From Linnemannia schmuckeri (Eukaryota; Mortierellomycota; Mortierellomycetes; Mortierellales; Mortierellaceae), in assembly GCA_029449235.1 (NCBI GenBank), contig JANATG010000008.1, positions 992,001 to 1,056,000 of the forward strand: a DNA stretch of 64,000 bases, in the 5' to 3' direction. Below the pieces are notes generated by a model that worked only from the letters and a program-made list of their open reading frames with translations, did not search any database and was not told where the DNA came from. This document shows positions 24,418-35,926 of the stretch, piece after piece. The first letter of the stretch is position 1, and each line of letters begins with the position of its first letter. The translations under genes were made by a program, and so were the position numbers.

Positions 24418-25294
24418 TTATTTGGACATGGCTTTGAGTTGGAAGGCTCGTGATTTTGAACCGTCGCCTCCTTCCAGTTGCTCGAGCTCGACCACCTTTT
24501 GCTTCATCATTTCCCTGATATCCGAGATCTCCTCGTTCAATGTTGTCTGATCTATTGGCAATCAGAGCAAAAACAAAAAGCAACACATGCGTTAATGAAC
24601 ATTGACGTTCGTTCTGCAAGAGCATCTGTAAGATCATCATACAGTCATGTCACTACTCTTTCTTATTTTTACCTTTCTTGATCATCGCCTCAACGTTCTC
24701 CTTGGGCATTTTGATAAACATGTCTCCCAAATTGACCCAGACCTTTTTCTCTAAGAAATCGTTTCGTTGACAAAAACGTGGAGATTAAAGTCAAACTTTG
24801 TTTCGTTTCTATCCTTATGGCTGCTTTTTTTTTTAGTGCAATATTCCAGCTTGACTCCTTTATATATACCTTGAGAAAGTTCTTTCTTTAGTTTGGACAG
24901 TGCTTCCCGATTGCTGTTCCTCCTCCGGTCGTAGTCCACGATCTATTGTAATGGGCAGTTAATAATTCTGTTTAGTATTCATAGCTCTTGTTTGCTCAGT
25001 CCATTGTGTCTCCTTTTGGTTGCAGCTTAATCATGAAAAAAGCGCGCCATGCTATTGTGTTCACGTGTCTTTACATACTAGTTCTTTGTTGGTGAGGATG
25101 TCTTCTGCGATAAGCTCCCGCTTCTGAAGATCTTTTTTTTTTTTTCCACAAAAAAACAAAAGAGAAGGTCACTGATGTTAGTGATCCCTAGCAAAGTTGA
25201 AAAGTGCTGTTCCATTCGACTTGTATTTCTCCTGTTGTGCGTGCTGCTGAAGCCCATGCGCCCATTGCATACTTGAGACGAATTCCGTGTCCAT
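24418..25294 (-). CDS. PDRG1: PDRG1-like prefoldin-family subunit
   Basis: Five exons read 25294 to 24418: 25273-25294, 25079-25131, 24870-24942, 24673-24750, 24418-24551; 119 residues. It starts MDTEFVSNLQKRELIAEDIL, then IVDYDRRRNSNREAL and KVWVNLGDMFIKMPKENVEA, closely following human PDRG1, a beta-type prefoldin-like protein of the R2TP/URI complex that helps assemble RNA polymerases and other large complexes. Two coiled-coil helices flank the short hairpin, as expected. The first coding exon is only 22 nt. Its donor GTATGC is good, but the acceptor of exon 2 follows an A13 run instead of a pyrimidine tract, which is odd. The other joins are well supported. Confidence 0.85.
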
Positions 25295-25813
25295 TGTTCT
25301 GTAGTTCTTGATGTTTGAAGTGTAAGTGAACAAACCACGTTGTTTGTAAGGCTTTTTTATTTCAGCAAAGCACGAGTGACTGTTTCCTGCCGAGTCCTTG
25401 CAGTAATAGTCACGGTCACAGTGCTGGTCAGAGTCGTCGTGCGGGTCACCGCAGGCAAAATCTTAATCGTTGTCACTGTCCTCGTCAAATATGCCACCTC
25501 CCGGATCCGACCCACTCGCATTACCCTGTCCATTATCCATCATTGTTGCACACACACAACACCCGGACGGAACTCGAGCCGCTCACAAACGCGCACCGGT
25601 TGACCTCTCCTCCACCTCGGCTAATGGTTCCGGAACTGGTGCTGCCGCAGATGTTGGAGCCGACATTTCCGGTGTCGTGAGGGTCTCCGCGTTGTAAACA
25701 TTGCAGATGATAGGGGAAGAAGAAGGATTGCAGAACGCCGAAACGGTTGATCCTTGGACCTCTGCCGCGGAGAGGTCTACAGAGTTGAATCGAGAACGAT
25801 CTGAAGCGGGCTA

Positions 25814-25989
25814 TACCATCCGGTCCAGATTCGTGTACGCCAACGACCGCTGTTGCGGCTGTTGCTGTTGTTGAGGTTGAGGTTGAGATTTTGGTTGATA
25901 TTCCTGCTGCTGCGGTCCTGATTGATAGCTGTCATGCTCCTGCTGCTGTTGTTGTTGTTGTTGTTGGGCATACGTTGGATCTGTCAAGA
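25814..25989 (-). CDS. Possible Gln-rich 3' exon (doubtful)
   Basis: Minus-strand frame of 58 codons opened by an acceptor-like GGGCCGCAG at 25990-25998. It reads LTDPTYAQQQ, a Gln-rich stretch, then RSLAYTNLDRMV and a TAG at 25811-25813. It looks like the end of a protein with a disordered Gln tail. I could not find its upstream exons with confidence in 26000-26500. The same frame stays mostly open below the stop codon (see findings). Confidence 0.25.
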
Positions 25990-27698
25990 CTGCGGCCCAA
26001 ACAATGAGTTACAGTGAGCAGAAGACGACGCCGAAATAACCAATGTTGCACAACCGTGATGTATAATGCACTAGCCGTCGTCCCCCTCTCCTTCCACCTG
26101 TCTGTCCTCCCTTGCCCCTCGTCATATTGCTCTATATATTTTATCACTTCATGGATCGATATCCTCCTTCCTCCTCGGCGAAAAAGGAAAAGTAGCTTGA
26201 AGGGATCAGAAAAAAACGCGGCGTGTTGGGGTGCTGAGGTGGAGGATAAAGGGGTGTTTGGATGTGTGTATGTCTGTTGATTTGGTTTTTGGTTGATTGA
26301 TTGGAGGTGCGGGCGCGGGACTAGGGCCTTTTTTTTTTTTTCTTTGTTTTTATTTTCGCTTGCTCCTTGTATCAGTCCTCCGTTAATTGTCGCCACCGCG
26401 TTATTACTGTCCGTCGTTGGTCCGTCTGTCGTTTGTCTAGTGTGCGTTGGGGAAATTGAAGGAAGGGCGAAGGATGCACGGTAGGAAAAGACAACGAGAA
26501 AGGGTAATTTCTGAGAGCCAAAAAAGCGACGACCATCGGCGCTTTAAATCATTAAAAAAAAAAAAAAATACATCAAGCAAAGCAAGCACGGGAATTATTT
26601 CTTTGCACGCTAATCAAAATAGGAGGCGCATGAGAAGGGGACCAAAGTAGTAAAAGAATGGTGAAAAGGCAAAAGGCAAAAGAAAAGAGGGGACAAAAAT
26701 GTACAGAAAGAGGGGGGATGAGTAGAAACTCAAAAGAGAATACTGCGAATCCCAAGACTGGGATGGACGGACTATAGTCCTTCCTGATCCCCTTCTCTTT
26801 TCTCTTCCTTGATGATCGAAATGGTATTTCATTGATAGACAGGGGCGGAAAGGAAAAGGGACAGAATTAGAGTGAATCCAATTGCTCCCTTCACTAATAC
26901 ATGTGCCATACTCTTCTCTGTCTGCCTAGATTACATGATTGTTGTATGTACTCGATCGTAAAGAGTATATACCCCTGGCTTCGATGAGACACTCGTATTA
27001 CATGCCATTGAAGTAGAAGAAGAAGAAGAAACTGAGAAAGTGGAATGGTGAATGAGAGTGATTGTTGTTATTGTTGTTGCTGATGTTGTTCAGTGAGATA
27101 ACATGATGCTGGTGGTGGTGGTGGAGAACCAAAGACTTGGACCCAGGCTCACATACATACCCATGGCGGACTCTGTCTCCGTTTCTGTTTTTTCGATTTT
27201 TGTGAGCACCCAGGACACACAAACTAGCCGCCACCGGGCAAGAGAACAAGGTCGTTTCTGTCTTATTTCTCGCCTTCTTTCCCCTCTCTTAGTACTTCCC
27301 TATTTGAGCTTTCTGCTCAGAAGGACAATAGAAACTCAAAACGAGACATATTCATCATCATCGCCCATTTTCTACTTTCACATTCAATTTCGCATCCCTG
27401 AAAGTAGACAGAGAAGGTGAAGAACAACGAGAAGAAGGAGTCTAAAAGAGAGTAAGGAACCTTGAAAAAATAAGCTTGGATGAGCTTTGGCCAATCATAG
27501 CCCCCTCAAGGCCGACACTCACTGGGTTGCTATTTTTGCAGAGTCCAGAGATACAGCCCGCATATTCATCTTGCTTGGCAAACAACTTCAGAAGTAAACG
27601 TTTAAAAGAAAACCGCGACAGTCCGTTCCTTTTTCTTTTTTCTCTCGTTGTCTCTTCACTACCTCGTCATCCAGCTACTCCACCAACAAACAATCACC
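25990..27698. other. Spacer with no confident gene
   Basis: 1.7 kb. Minus-strand frames in 26000-26400 are open but mostly low complexity. The block at 26990-27110 holds GAA and GTT/GTG microsatellites. The last 200 bp are CT-rich leader for the gene at 27699. Undetected 5' exons of the Gln-rich frame may lie here. Confidence 0.5.
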
Positions 27699-28127
27699 AT
27701 GTCGACCGAACAAAAGTACCCCACCCCTGCCCCCTCCGCAACTCCAGCACCCGCCTATAGCTACCTTGCCCAGCAGATGCCCCAGCAGCCCATGGGTGCT
27801 GCCCACCCCGGCCAGCAGGTTGTCTACGACGCCCAGGGCAACGCCTACATGGCCATGGCCCCCACCGGCACCCCCAACGGTGCTCCCGGCATCCAGCACG
27901 GGCAGCCCATGATGCACCCCCCACCCATGGTCCACCCCGGCGACCGCCGCAACCCCGCCTTGATCCAGCAGTACGAGACCACCATTCGCGAGAACGAGAT
28001 TGGCGGTGTTGAAATCTGCTGGTTCCTCTGTTGCGGTTTCTTTGGCCTTATCTGCTGTCTCCCCAAGTACAACGCTGCTCAGGAGGCAAAGACAAAGCTC
28101 CAGATCGAGTTGGCCAAGCCTGCTTAG
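27699..28127 (+). CDS. Small Pro/Gln-rich protein with Cys-rich hydrophobic tail
   Basis: Single exon, 142 residues, preceded by CAATCACC at the ATG. Residues 1-100 are rich in Pro, Ala, Gln, Gly and Met, and look disordered. Then come an acidic-basic linker (YETTIRENEIGGVE), a short hydrophobic block with five cysteines (ICWFLCCGFFGLICCLP) and a charged helix (KYNAAQEAKTKLQIELAKPA). The block could be a membrane anchor or an acylated segment. Codons are almost all C- or G-ending, the strongest bias in the window, which suggests very high expression. I do not recognise a named family; a cytoplasmic tail-anchored protein is a guess. Confidence 0.8.
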   Translation: MSTEQKYPTPAPSATPAPAYSYLAQQMPQQPMGAAHPGQQVVYDAQGNAYMAMAPTGTPNGAPGIQHGQPMMHPPPMVHPGDRRNPALIQQYETTIRENEIGGVEICWFLCCGFFGLICCLPKYNAAQEAKTKLQIELAKPA

Positions 28128-28513
28128 ACGTCATCTTTGTAACATTAATAGCATCGCCACACAACAAAACGACGAGATTTACCTACTCTTTTTACGCTTG
28201 TGCATCGTCGCACAACATAGCAGCAGCAACAACAACGGAGCTCAACTTTTTTCTTTTTGTTGTCATCTCATGCATCTATGAATCGATACCACTCTCCACC
28301 TCTTCACTTCCTCACTTGTACACTATCTTCTAATAAATTCAATCCCTATGAAACAAAGCAATCAATCGATCTTGTCAAAATTTGTCATTGCATTAAACAG
28401 TATCAAATAGTATTATTTCTGTTTTCTCTTTCTTTTCCACTTTTTTTTTTTTTTTTTTTTCTTATTAGATTATCTCATCCTCAAGTTCTCCCCCATCTCA
28501 GACCAGCATCAGC
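28128..28513. other. Convergent 3' flanks
   Basis: 386 bp between the small Pro-rich gene and the myosin stop codon. AT-rich, with a T-tract at about 28439-28460; probably the 3' UTRs of both genes. Confidence 0.6.
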
Positions 28514-31500
28514 CTAATCATCGTTGTGCTGGCGACGAGCGGCGAGCTAATGAATATATTAAGAAACAGAAAAGGCGAGGAGTTAGAAAAGGGAGATGGC
28601 GAATAATCAGGACCTCATGACTCCGGTGGGCCAATGCGCAATGACACAGCAACAACACCACAACAAAAGAACAAAGTGAACAAAACTTACAATTTCCTGG
28701 AGTGACTTTCCACCAGTGGTGGGACGGGCAGCAACAGTTGGCTTGGGACCAGCAACCGGTGCACGCGGCGGCACAACAGGCTTGGGGCCAACCGATGGCT
28801 TGGGCGCCACAGCAGGAGGACCAGGACGACGAGCAGCAGGTGTAGGGTTCGAGCTGGGAGCAGGAGCAGGAGCAGAATGCACTCCTCCACCGGCAGCCGC
28901 AGCGGCAGCAGCCTTCTTGGCTTCAAGAGCCACCTTCCAGCCCGGAACGCCACCAATGTTGCCAGGTCCGCCAAATCCACCGTGCAGGGCATTCGTGTTG
29001 GTGGTTGCCGCCACAGGGGCGCGCTCAGTAGTCGCCGCTACAGGAGTATGACGGACGGCGGCGGGCGAGCTGTTGACAGAGCCGGTGGGAGTAGCGGCGG
29101 CCGCTGGAGGAGGTGGAGGCTGACGCTTGGCAGGCAAATTTGGAGGAGGAGTAGGCTTGGGTGCAGGAGCCTCGACGAGGTAGTTACTGGGAACCCAGCC
29201 TTCCTTTCCGTCTTTCTTAGCAAGCCACCAACCATTCTCATCCTTCTGGACAATTTCCATCAAATCGTCCTTGACAAACGAGACTTCGCCATCGTCCTCA
29301 GAGACAAAGTTGTAGATGGCCTTGTACATGGGCTTGGAAGGAAGCACTGGCGCGGGCTCGGGCTCGGCGACAGGAGCAGGAGGTGGTGGGGGTGCCTGAC
29401 GCTTCATAGGAGCAGCGACCGTCGATGATCCATTCGAGACGGTAGGACTGTTAACAGGAGCCTGGACAGAGGCGCGCTGGTTGGCAACAGCAGAGTTGAC
29501 AACAGGAACCACGCGAGGAGTGCTGTTGGCAGCAGCAGGAGGACGACGACTGCCCTGGGACGAGTTGTTCGCCTTTGCAGGACCTCCCTTCCTGATCAAC
29601 TTGCCCGATGTGATGGGACGTGGAGGTTTACGGATCTTCTCGCATGGTGGCCACGATGGGCTGTCGGCAGGTTCACCGCTCGGGGCTGTCACAACGTGAC
29701 TCTTGTACGTCTCGGTCTTGGCACGCTCGTCCTTGACCCATTTGATGTTTCCAGTCTTACCCTTCTTCTTTGCAAATTCAAACTGGGGTCCGATGTTGAC
29801 ACCGATACGTCCACCTGATCGCTGAAGCAAATGGGCGATAAGCTCTGTCTTGAAGTCGCACTCCAAAACAATGTCACCCTCCTCTGGGTTCATGGTGTCG
29901 ATTGAGAAAATCTATTGCGGACAAGATCGATTTGTTTTGTTAATCAAGCCAACTCATCATGTTATCTCGATTAACCTAGGAATATCATGAAAGACACTGC
30001 TCAAATACTCACCATCCAGTCATCTCTGAGATTGGAAATAGACACGGCCTTGATAGCGTTCAACATGACCGATCTCTCCAGTTTCATCTGGAGCACCTTG
30101 CCCACCAAAGTCGACATTACCAAGTACATGTGCGAGGAAGTCTATCAAAGGAAGTAAAAAGAACTGTCAGCGCCAAATCCAGAAGGCCTACTTGCAAGTG
30201 ATAAATAGTATGGTGATGCAGAGGCGGTACTTACGAGAACGAGGGTCCTGGGGCTGGGCTTACTGGAACGCATGGGACGCGCCACCAAAAGCTGGACTCT
30301 ACCGGAAAAGACGCAAAAGTCCTGGTCGTTGATACCGATCGCCGACTTGATGAGTTGTCCTTGGCCGCCCTTGTTGTTGACGCCCAAGTAATCTCCCAAG
30401 AAACGACGCATGCTGACAAGGGAGAAGCGTCTGCGCTCCTTGCGTCCGGCAAGAACCTGATGGCCGTACTCGCGAAGCTGCAGCCAACCGATCTGATCCT
30501 TGTTCTTTCTCCAGCAGCGCTGAATGCGGATGGCGCACTCGTTCCTGTACTTCATGTAGTTTCTCCAAGCACGCTGAATACGGATGGCCATGTTGTGCCA
30601 GTAACGGTCGCGCAGATGCTCGAGGGAGAACAGGGTCTCGGGGTGACGAATAAAGACCTTGGTGGTTCCCATTTGCCACTCCTCAGGTGCAATACTGGTG
30701 TCCTTGAGAATACGCTCGACTCCGCTCTTTGGGTCGCCCTGCCAGGTGTACTCCCCTGCATATGAGGTCTTGGGCGAAAGCAAATAGAATCGCTCCAAGA
30801 ATTTTTCGTAGGTCTGACGAGACGCGAAACCAGCGCGTCGGACACGAATGTTCTCGCACAGTCCCAGGTATTTGACTTGATGAAGAACCATCTTAGTGTC
30901 AAACTCAGAGGGGGACTTATTCTGGTTGGGCTTGATGGTACGGATGTAAGAGGGAGTGCACTGCATCAAGTTTTGGACCAACAAGCCGGCTGAACTCTTG
31001 ATCTTGTCACCAGCAGTAGGAGGGCGCTTCTTGTTATCGACATCGACAGGCTCGGGGAACAGAGTGGAGAGGAACTGGTTGTTGGATGAGGCGATCAAAA
31101 GCAGGATATCTTTAGAAAGCAAATCCTTGTTCTTGTCGGTCATACCCGAGATCTGGTACATCACATCTCCAGCATAATGCTTGACAAGGAAGGATGCACC
31201 GCGGGACTCAAAATGGGGGTTGGAGGAAAGACCATTGAGACGCTGAATCAAAGAGTTGTCGGCAGCGTTCGAGTCGGCGTGAGCGGTCGCGCAGGCATCG
31301 TTCATGGCGGCGAAAATACCTGGGGGTCGCTTCTCCTCGATAAGGTCGCACACAATCTTGTTGTTGAAGAAGTCAATGGGAGTCCACTGAATGCGCTCTC
31401 GGACGTACTCCTCCTGCTCGGTCTTGAGGGTTAGCTCAATAAAGATCTGCTGCAGCTTCTCGTTGACATAGTTGATGCAGAGCTGCTCGAAAGAATTCTC

Positions 31501-34129
31501 CTCGAAAATCTCGAATCCATAAATATCCAAAACACCGATGGTATAGGCGTGAGCACCTCGCTGGCGGAGGGAGACGTTGACACGACTGACAATCCACTCG
31601 AACAGGTTGTTGTAGATTCCCTTGCAAAGAGCGTCTCTGACAGCAGCAGCCTAGCGTATCGTGATGTTTGTTGGTTAACTTGCGTTAGTAAAATGATCAC
31701 ATGCCAATGATAACTGAGGTACAAAATATATCGTATGAAACAGTGTATCCCATGCCTGAACGGTGTTGAGAGGCGACTCAAAGACAGATCCACGTCTGCC
31801 TCCACGCTGAGTCTCGACGACACGGATGGTCAATGTCCTGATAAGAGTCTCGGCATCGACCTCCATGATATAGGCAATGAAAGCAATAACTATTACAACA
31901 GACATCAAAGATAGTATTACAGGATTAGATATACGACAAGCTCAATCTGACAGTGACAGAGAGTGAAAGGAGTAGAGTGAGTTATCCTTACCCTCATTGT
32001 CGCTGATCTGGGCATATCCTTCGCCGTTCTCCACGAACTGTACGTTTCCAAGCCAAAGAATGATAGCCAGCATGCGGAAGATCTCGTCTTGCTCCTGCTG
32101 GGTGAGTCCAATAACGCGCATAGCTTGCTGTCAACCAACGAAAAAAAGGGGATATGGTACACGTTAGAAGAGGGTCGAGAAGTCAAACCTCATACATGGG
32201 AAACACTCACACGAGAACATACCAATGTTTCGCTAAAGTCGTGAACATCGTCAATGCCATCGACTGAGAGGCACCCGCTCCTGTTGGTGAGCAGGAAGCT
32301 CTCAGGTCCAGTCATTCCAAATTGCTCTATCAAAGTCAAAATAAAAATAATATGTGAGCTAGGCTACAGTTGATCCACAAAATAGGCAGTGAGGCACTGG
32401 TGATTGGGGGGGATAACAATGGCTGACCAGGCCTCTAAGCAATACCTTGGTAGTTGGAGGTAGCAGCCTTGCAGTACTGGTAAAAGATGTGGAAGTTTCT
32501 CTCGTTTTCGATCTGTCCCACCACACGGTTCTATAATAAAATAAAAAGGTTACGATGAAAAGGAGTGTTATGATGGCTGTTGTCCTGAATATTCGATAGC
32601 CAATACAGTAGTGCTCATGAGTACGTTACCTTCTCAAGCAAATAGTTGGTAATAACGGCTCCAACAGGCTCTCCCTGAGAGTTGAACTGAATCTCAAGGT
32701 ATTTTCCCTATCATGGTGAAAGGCAAATAGCAACGAGGTCTCGTTAGTTTCGAACTATGTGAGGACTCAACTACTGTTTTAATCCACAACTCTCAGGATC
32801 GCAAGGTACATACGTGGCGACTGGAATTGTTGTTCTTCAAGGTCTTTGCACATCCGAATGACTCCAGGAGAGGGTTGGTCGCCAGCACCATGTCCTTGAT
32901 CTCCTTAATTTGTGACGATTCGCCTCCAGACACTGTGGCGATGTATTGCATGATCTAGCAGAAGAGAAGGAAGGCGGGTAAGGAACATGGAACTTGCAGA
33001 GCTACAGATCACAGGTAATGAAAAGCGAAGGAAATTCAGAGTAGTATCCTTACTCGCTTAGCAGCCTCTGTTGAAATCAATATATATGTGTAAGATTGAA
33101 AAGAAGTCGTTAGTAAGTCTCTTCGTTGCCACATCACCCATTCCTTGTATTGACTCGACTAAATTAACAGCACTGCGTACCAGTCTTTCCAGCTCCAGAC
33201 TCTCCACTGATAATGATACATTGGTTCTCCTTGTAGGCGTTCATTGTGTAGTAAGAGCTCTCGGCAATAGCAAAGACATGGGGAGGAACCTATTTTATTT
33301 TACAAAAAGAAATGGAGAAGACGTCAGCGAGATTGCCCCATCTCAGGTTGCACAAGCGGCACATATAATGTCATTCCTCTCTTTTGGCCATTTGGTCACT
33401 TGTGTTTACAAAACAGCCGTGGCACGACATGGGTGAAAAAGCGTCATCATTTTTACCTCAAGACGGTTCTTGCCCTGGTAAGTCTTCAAGACCTCATCGG
33501 TGTAGATTCCAAGGTCTCGGAAGGGGTTCACACTGATCAACACATGTCCGATATAGGTCTATGCGATCCCGAAAGAAACAAAAAGATGACAATCCATGTT
33601 AGATAACAGGCTGGGTTAATCGTTGCACTCTTGTTGTCTTCTGCTACTCCTGTCGTGATAGGAGTCCAATACTGTCAGCTGTATACTCTGCTCCTGCATT
33701 CACTTTCTTTCCTTCTTCTCGAAGAGCAAGACTGTCGACCGGATTGCCTTTTGCTCACGGCTTTTTTTCAACCCCACACATTGTGCTATATCCAGCCAAG
33801 TCGTCCAAAAAGCAGCTCATTCCTGTCTCTCGCTCGTTCTTCTTACATAGATCTCCTGGTTCTCGAAGCGCTTTTTCAAGTTATCGTTGATGTTTTCGTT
33901 GTTGACTTTGGTCAACAGAGTCATATCGCTGACTCCTGCCGACTTTTTCTTGATGCTCTCCTGGAAGAAGTTGGCCTTTTGAGGCGCGTTGGACTTTTTA
34001 GACTTCGGTGCCTATAGTGAACGAAGAAAGGATCAATTGAATGGATAAACGTTAGAAAGCAGTGAACATAGAGCAAGGCAGCAGACTGATGGGATGAAGT
34101 TGTTGTGCGGCGGAGAGGGAGTTTACCAT
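28514..34129 (-). CDS. MYO1: Class I myosin (SH3-tailed)
   Basis: Fifteen coding exons read 34129 to 28514: 34127-34129 (ATG only), 33847-34011, 33457-33558, 33181-33289, 33054-33067, 32814-32954, 32630-32707, 32446-32530, 32223-32326, 31992-32127, 31756-31889, 30235-31650, 30013-30141, 28691-29911, 28514-28546; 1289 residues, phases consistent. Motor: P-loop GESGAGKT at about 119-126, TEDS-site Ser near 347 (GGRRGSVF, the PAK-type phosphosite), LDIYGFEIFEENSFEQ relay region. Two IQ motifs at about 711-745 (IRIQRAWRNYMKYR). TH1 lipid-binding domain, Pro/Ala-rich region, SH3 domain about 1066-1121 (YKAIYNFVSEDDGEVSF), then more Pro-rich tail ending SLQEILAARRQHNDD. It drives actin-dependent endocytosis and polarised growth. 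The intron 31651-31755 has a GC donor. The usual acidic tail with Trp is missing. Confidence 0.95.
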
Positions 34130-35926
34130 GGTTGTCTGCAAGTGTTTATGCTAGTGATGCGGGCGTGGTTCAGGAGGGAGAATATGATGTTGAGAGGAAG
34201 TGAGGAGGAGGAGAGACGGAGTGCTGTTCCGAGACAGACGTGAGAGGAGAGAGGAGGAAGATGGAAGTGTAAGAAATGAGGAGGAGGAGGAGGAGGAGGA
34301 TGATGGGATGAGGAGGGATGAGGAGGGATGAGGAGGGATGAGGAGGGATGAGTATGAATAAGAAGTAAAAGGAAGCTGCTGCAGCTAGTCGAAACGGCGG
34401 GTGAAATAAAAAGAACGGCAAGTCGACGTGCGACTCTGCGGGAGAACAGTCCATATCGACTAATTATCATGACGTCTTTTTTTGTCTTCCACACTTCCAC
34501 GCTCTTGTCAGTCAGATATTAACGCACGCGCTCTTTCTCAGGCACAAGATCCAAAAGCCCATTTCAGACCACCAAACGACACAACTTTTTTTCCTCTGTG
34601 TCCGTTCGCTATGCCCTTACTCTCCATTCCACTCACCTCTAATGCAATCGCCCTCCCTGCTACCCTCCAATGCTGCACCAAGCCACTACCAATGCATTAG
34701 CGCACTAGTGTGATCTGCTTGATCTTATTTCCCCCGGGTGATAGAGAATCCGGTACCCCCTTTCCCTGATTGTCTCTCAATTTGCTATTTCATTGGCCAG
34801 CCGGTCTCCCCGCTCTATCGCCCATCAAAAAACGGATCCGGGGATAACCAGTAGAGATGTCGTACACTATAGCCAACTATTCCAAGCACAATGATCGCAA
34901 TGCTAACATAACTATGCGCCTATCTTTTTTGTCTGTTCTAGATAGCAAGCTGGTGCTTTAGCTCCCAGAGATGGCAAGAGGGCGGTTTATGGACCTAAGA
35001 ACTCGACCTATTGACGCCAACTGACTTTCCTGAGAAGGCACCAATCACTAAGACCTCTCTTTCTCTCTCTCTTCCCCCGTTACAAGAGCTCTCGAGTGTT
35101 TGTTAGGCAACTGCATTGGGCTATCTTTTTCTTCTTTTTTCTTGAGCACTGTATCAGTTTACTGAAAGTCCCTAATACTGAATAGGTAGCTCGGTAGCAC
35201 ATGGTTGTGTATCTGACATGCTAGTGATAGCCTCTGGTGCTCATCATTCAAGGTTAGATTTATTCAAAAAACAAAAATGAAAAATGAACATGATGGTTGC
35301 CCCTCCATTTATTTTTTTCTGATATCACTATTGTAGAGCCGCCTTTGTTCGCCCTCAAACCAGCATTCTCTTTGTTCTTTGTCACCTCTCCGTTTCAACA
35401 CCTGTGTGCGTATCTTGTGTTCATTATCGCGTTAAAAAGTTGCCACGGTTACACTTTCAATTGAAAGCAAGGTCCATGCTGAAATTGAAAGGTATGTGCA
35501 TAACGCGATCCCATTGGTCCTTTCATTCAGTGCGTGGCACAATGCACATCCAACAAAGAGTTATCCTTTTATGGTAATGGCATTCTCTTATCCGGACAAC
35601 AACAAAGGGTTTTCTTCGAGGCCTGCTTACCGACCCTCTGCTTCCTCATCTGTCGCCCCATGACACGCCTTTCCGCCCAAAAAGTTTCTTATAAGAACCA
35701 TCTCGGCCAATTTTTCTTTCTCATCTTTTTTTCTTTCAAATACATTCCATAGCTAACTTTTATCACCCTCCCTCTCAGCCATTTCTTACTCCTTCACCTT
35801 TCAAAACCATTTCATTCAACAACTATTCATCTTCAGCTCCTATCGACTTTCTATTCTTCCCACCACACTCTCTCTTCACTCCCCTCACGATCGTATTTAC
35901 ACAATATTATATTTACGGTTCCTCAA
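34130..35926. promoter_or_regulatory. Divergent spacer between myosin and monooxygenase
   Basis: 1.8 kb holding both promoters. The left 400 bp are CT-rich in the myosin sense. The right 200 bp are CT-rich in the monooxygenase sense (35720-35920). No gene or defined element is seen in between. Confidence 0.45.
34277..34350. repeat. GGA-rich and 10-bp tandem repeats before myosin
   Basis: An AGG/GGA run (about 34277-34299) followed by four perfect copies of AGGAGGGATG (34311-34350). In the sense of the myosin gene this is a CT-rich tract 180-220 bp before its start codon, so it is likely in its promoter or 5' UTR. Confidence 0.85.

Noticed and set aside
25932..26396. 154-codon minus-strand frame
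   Set aside because: Mostly low complexity from purine-rich DNA and overlaps the better Gln-rich frame; no start codon context.
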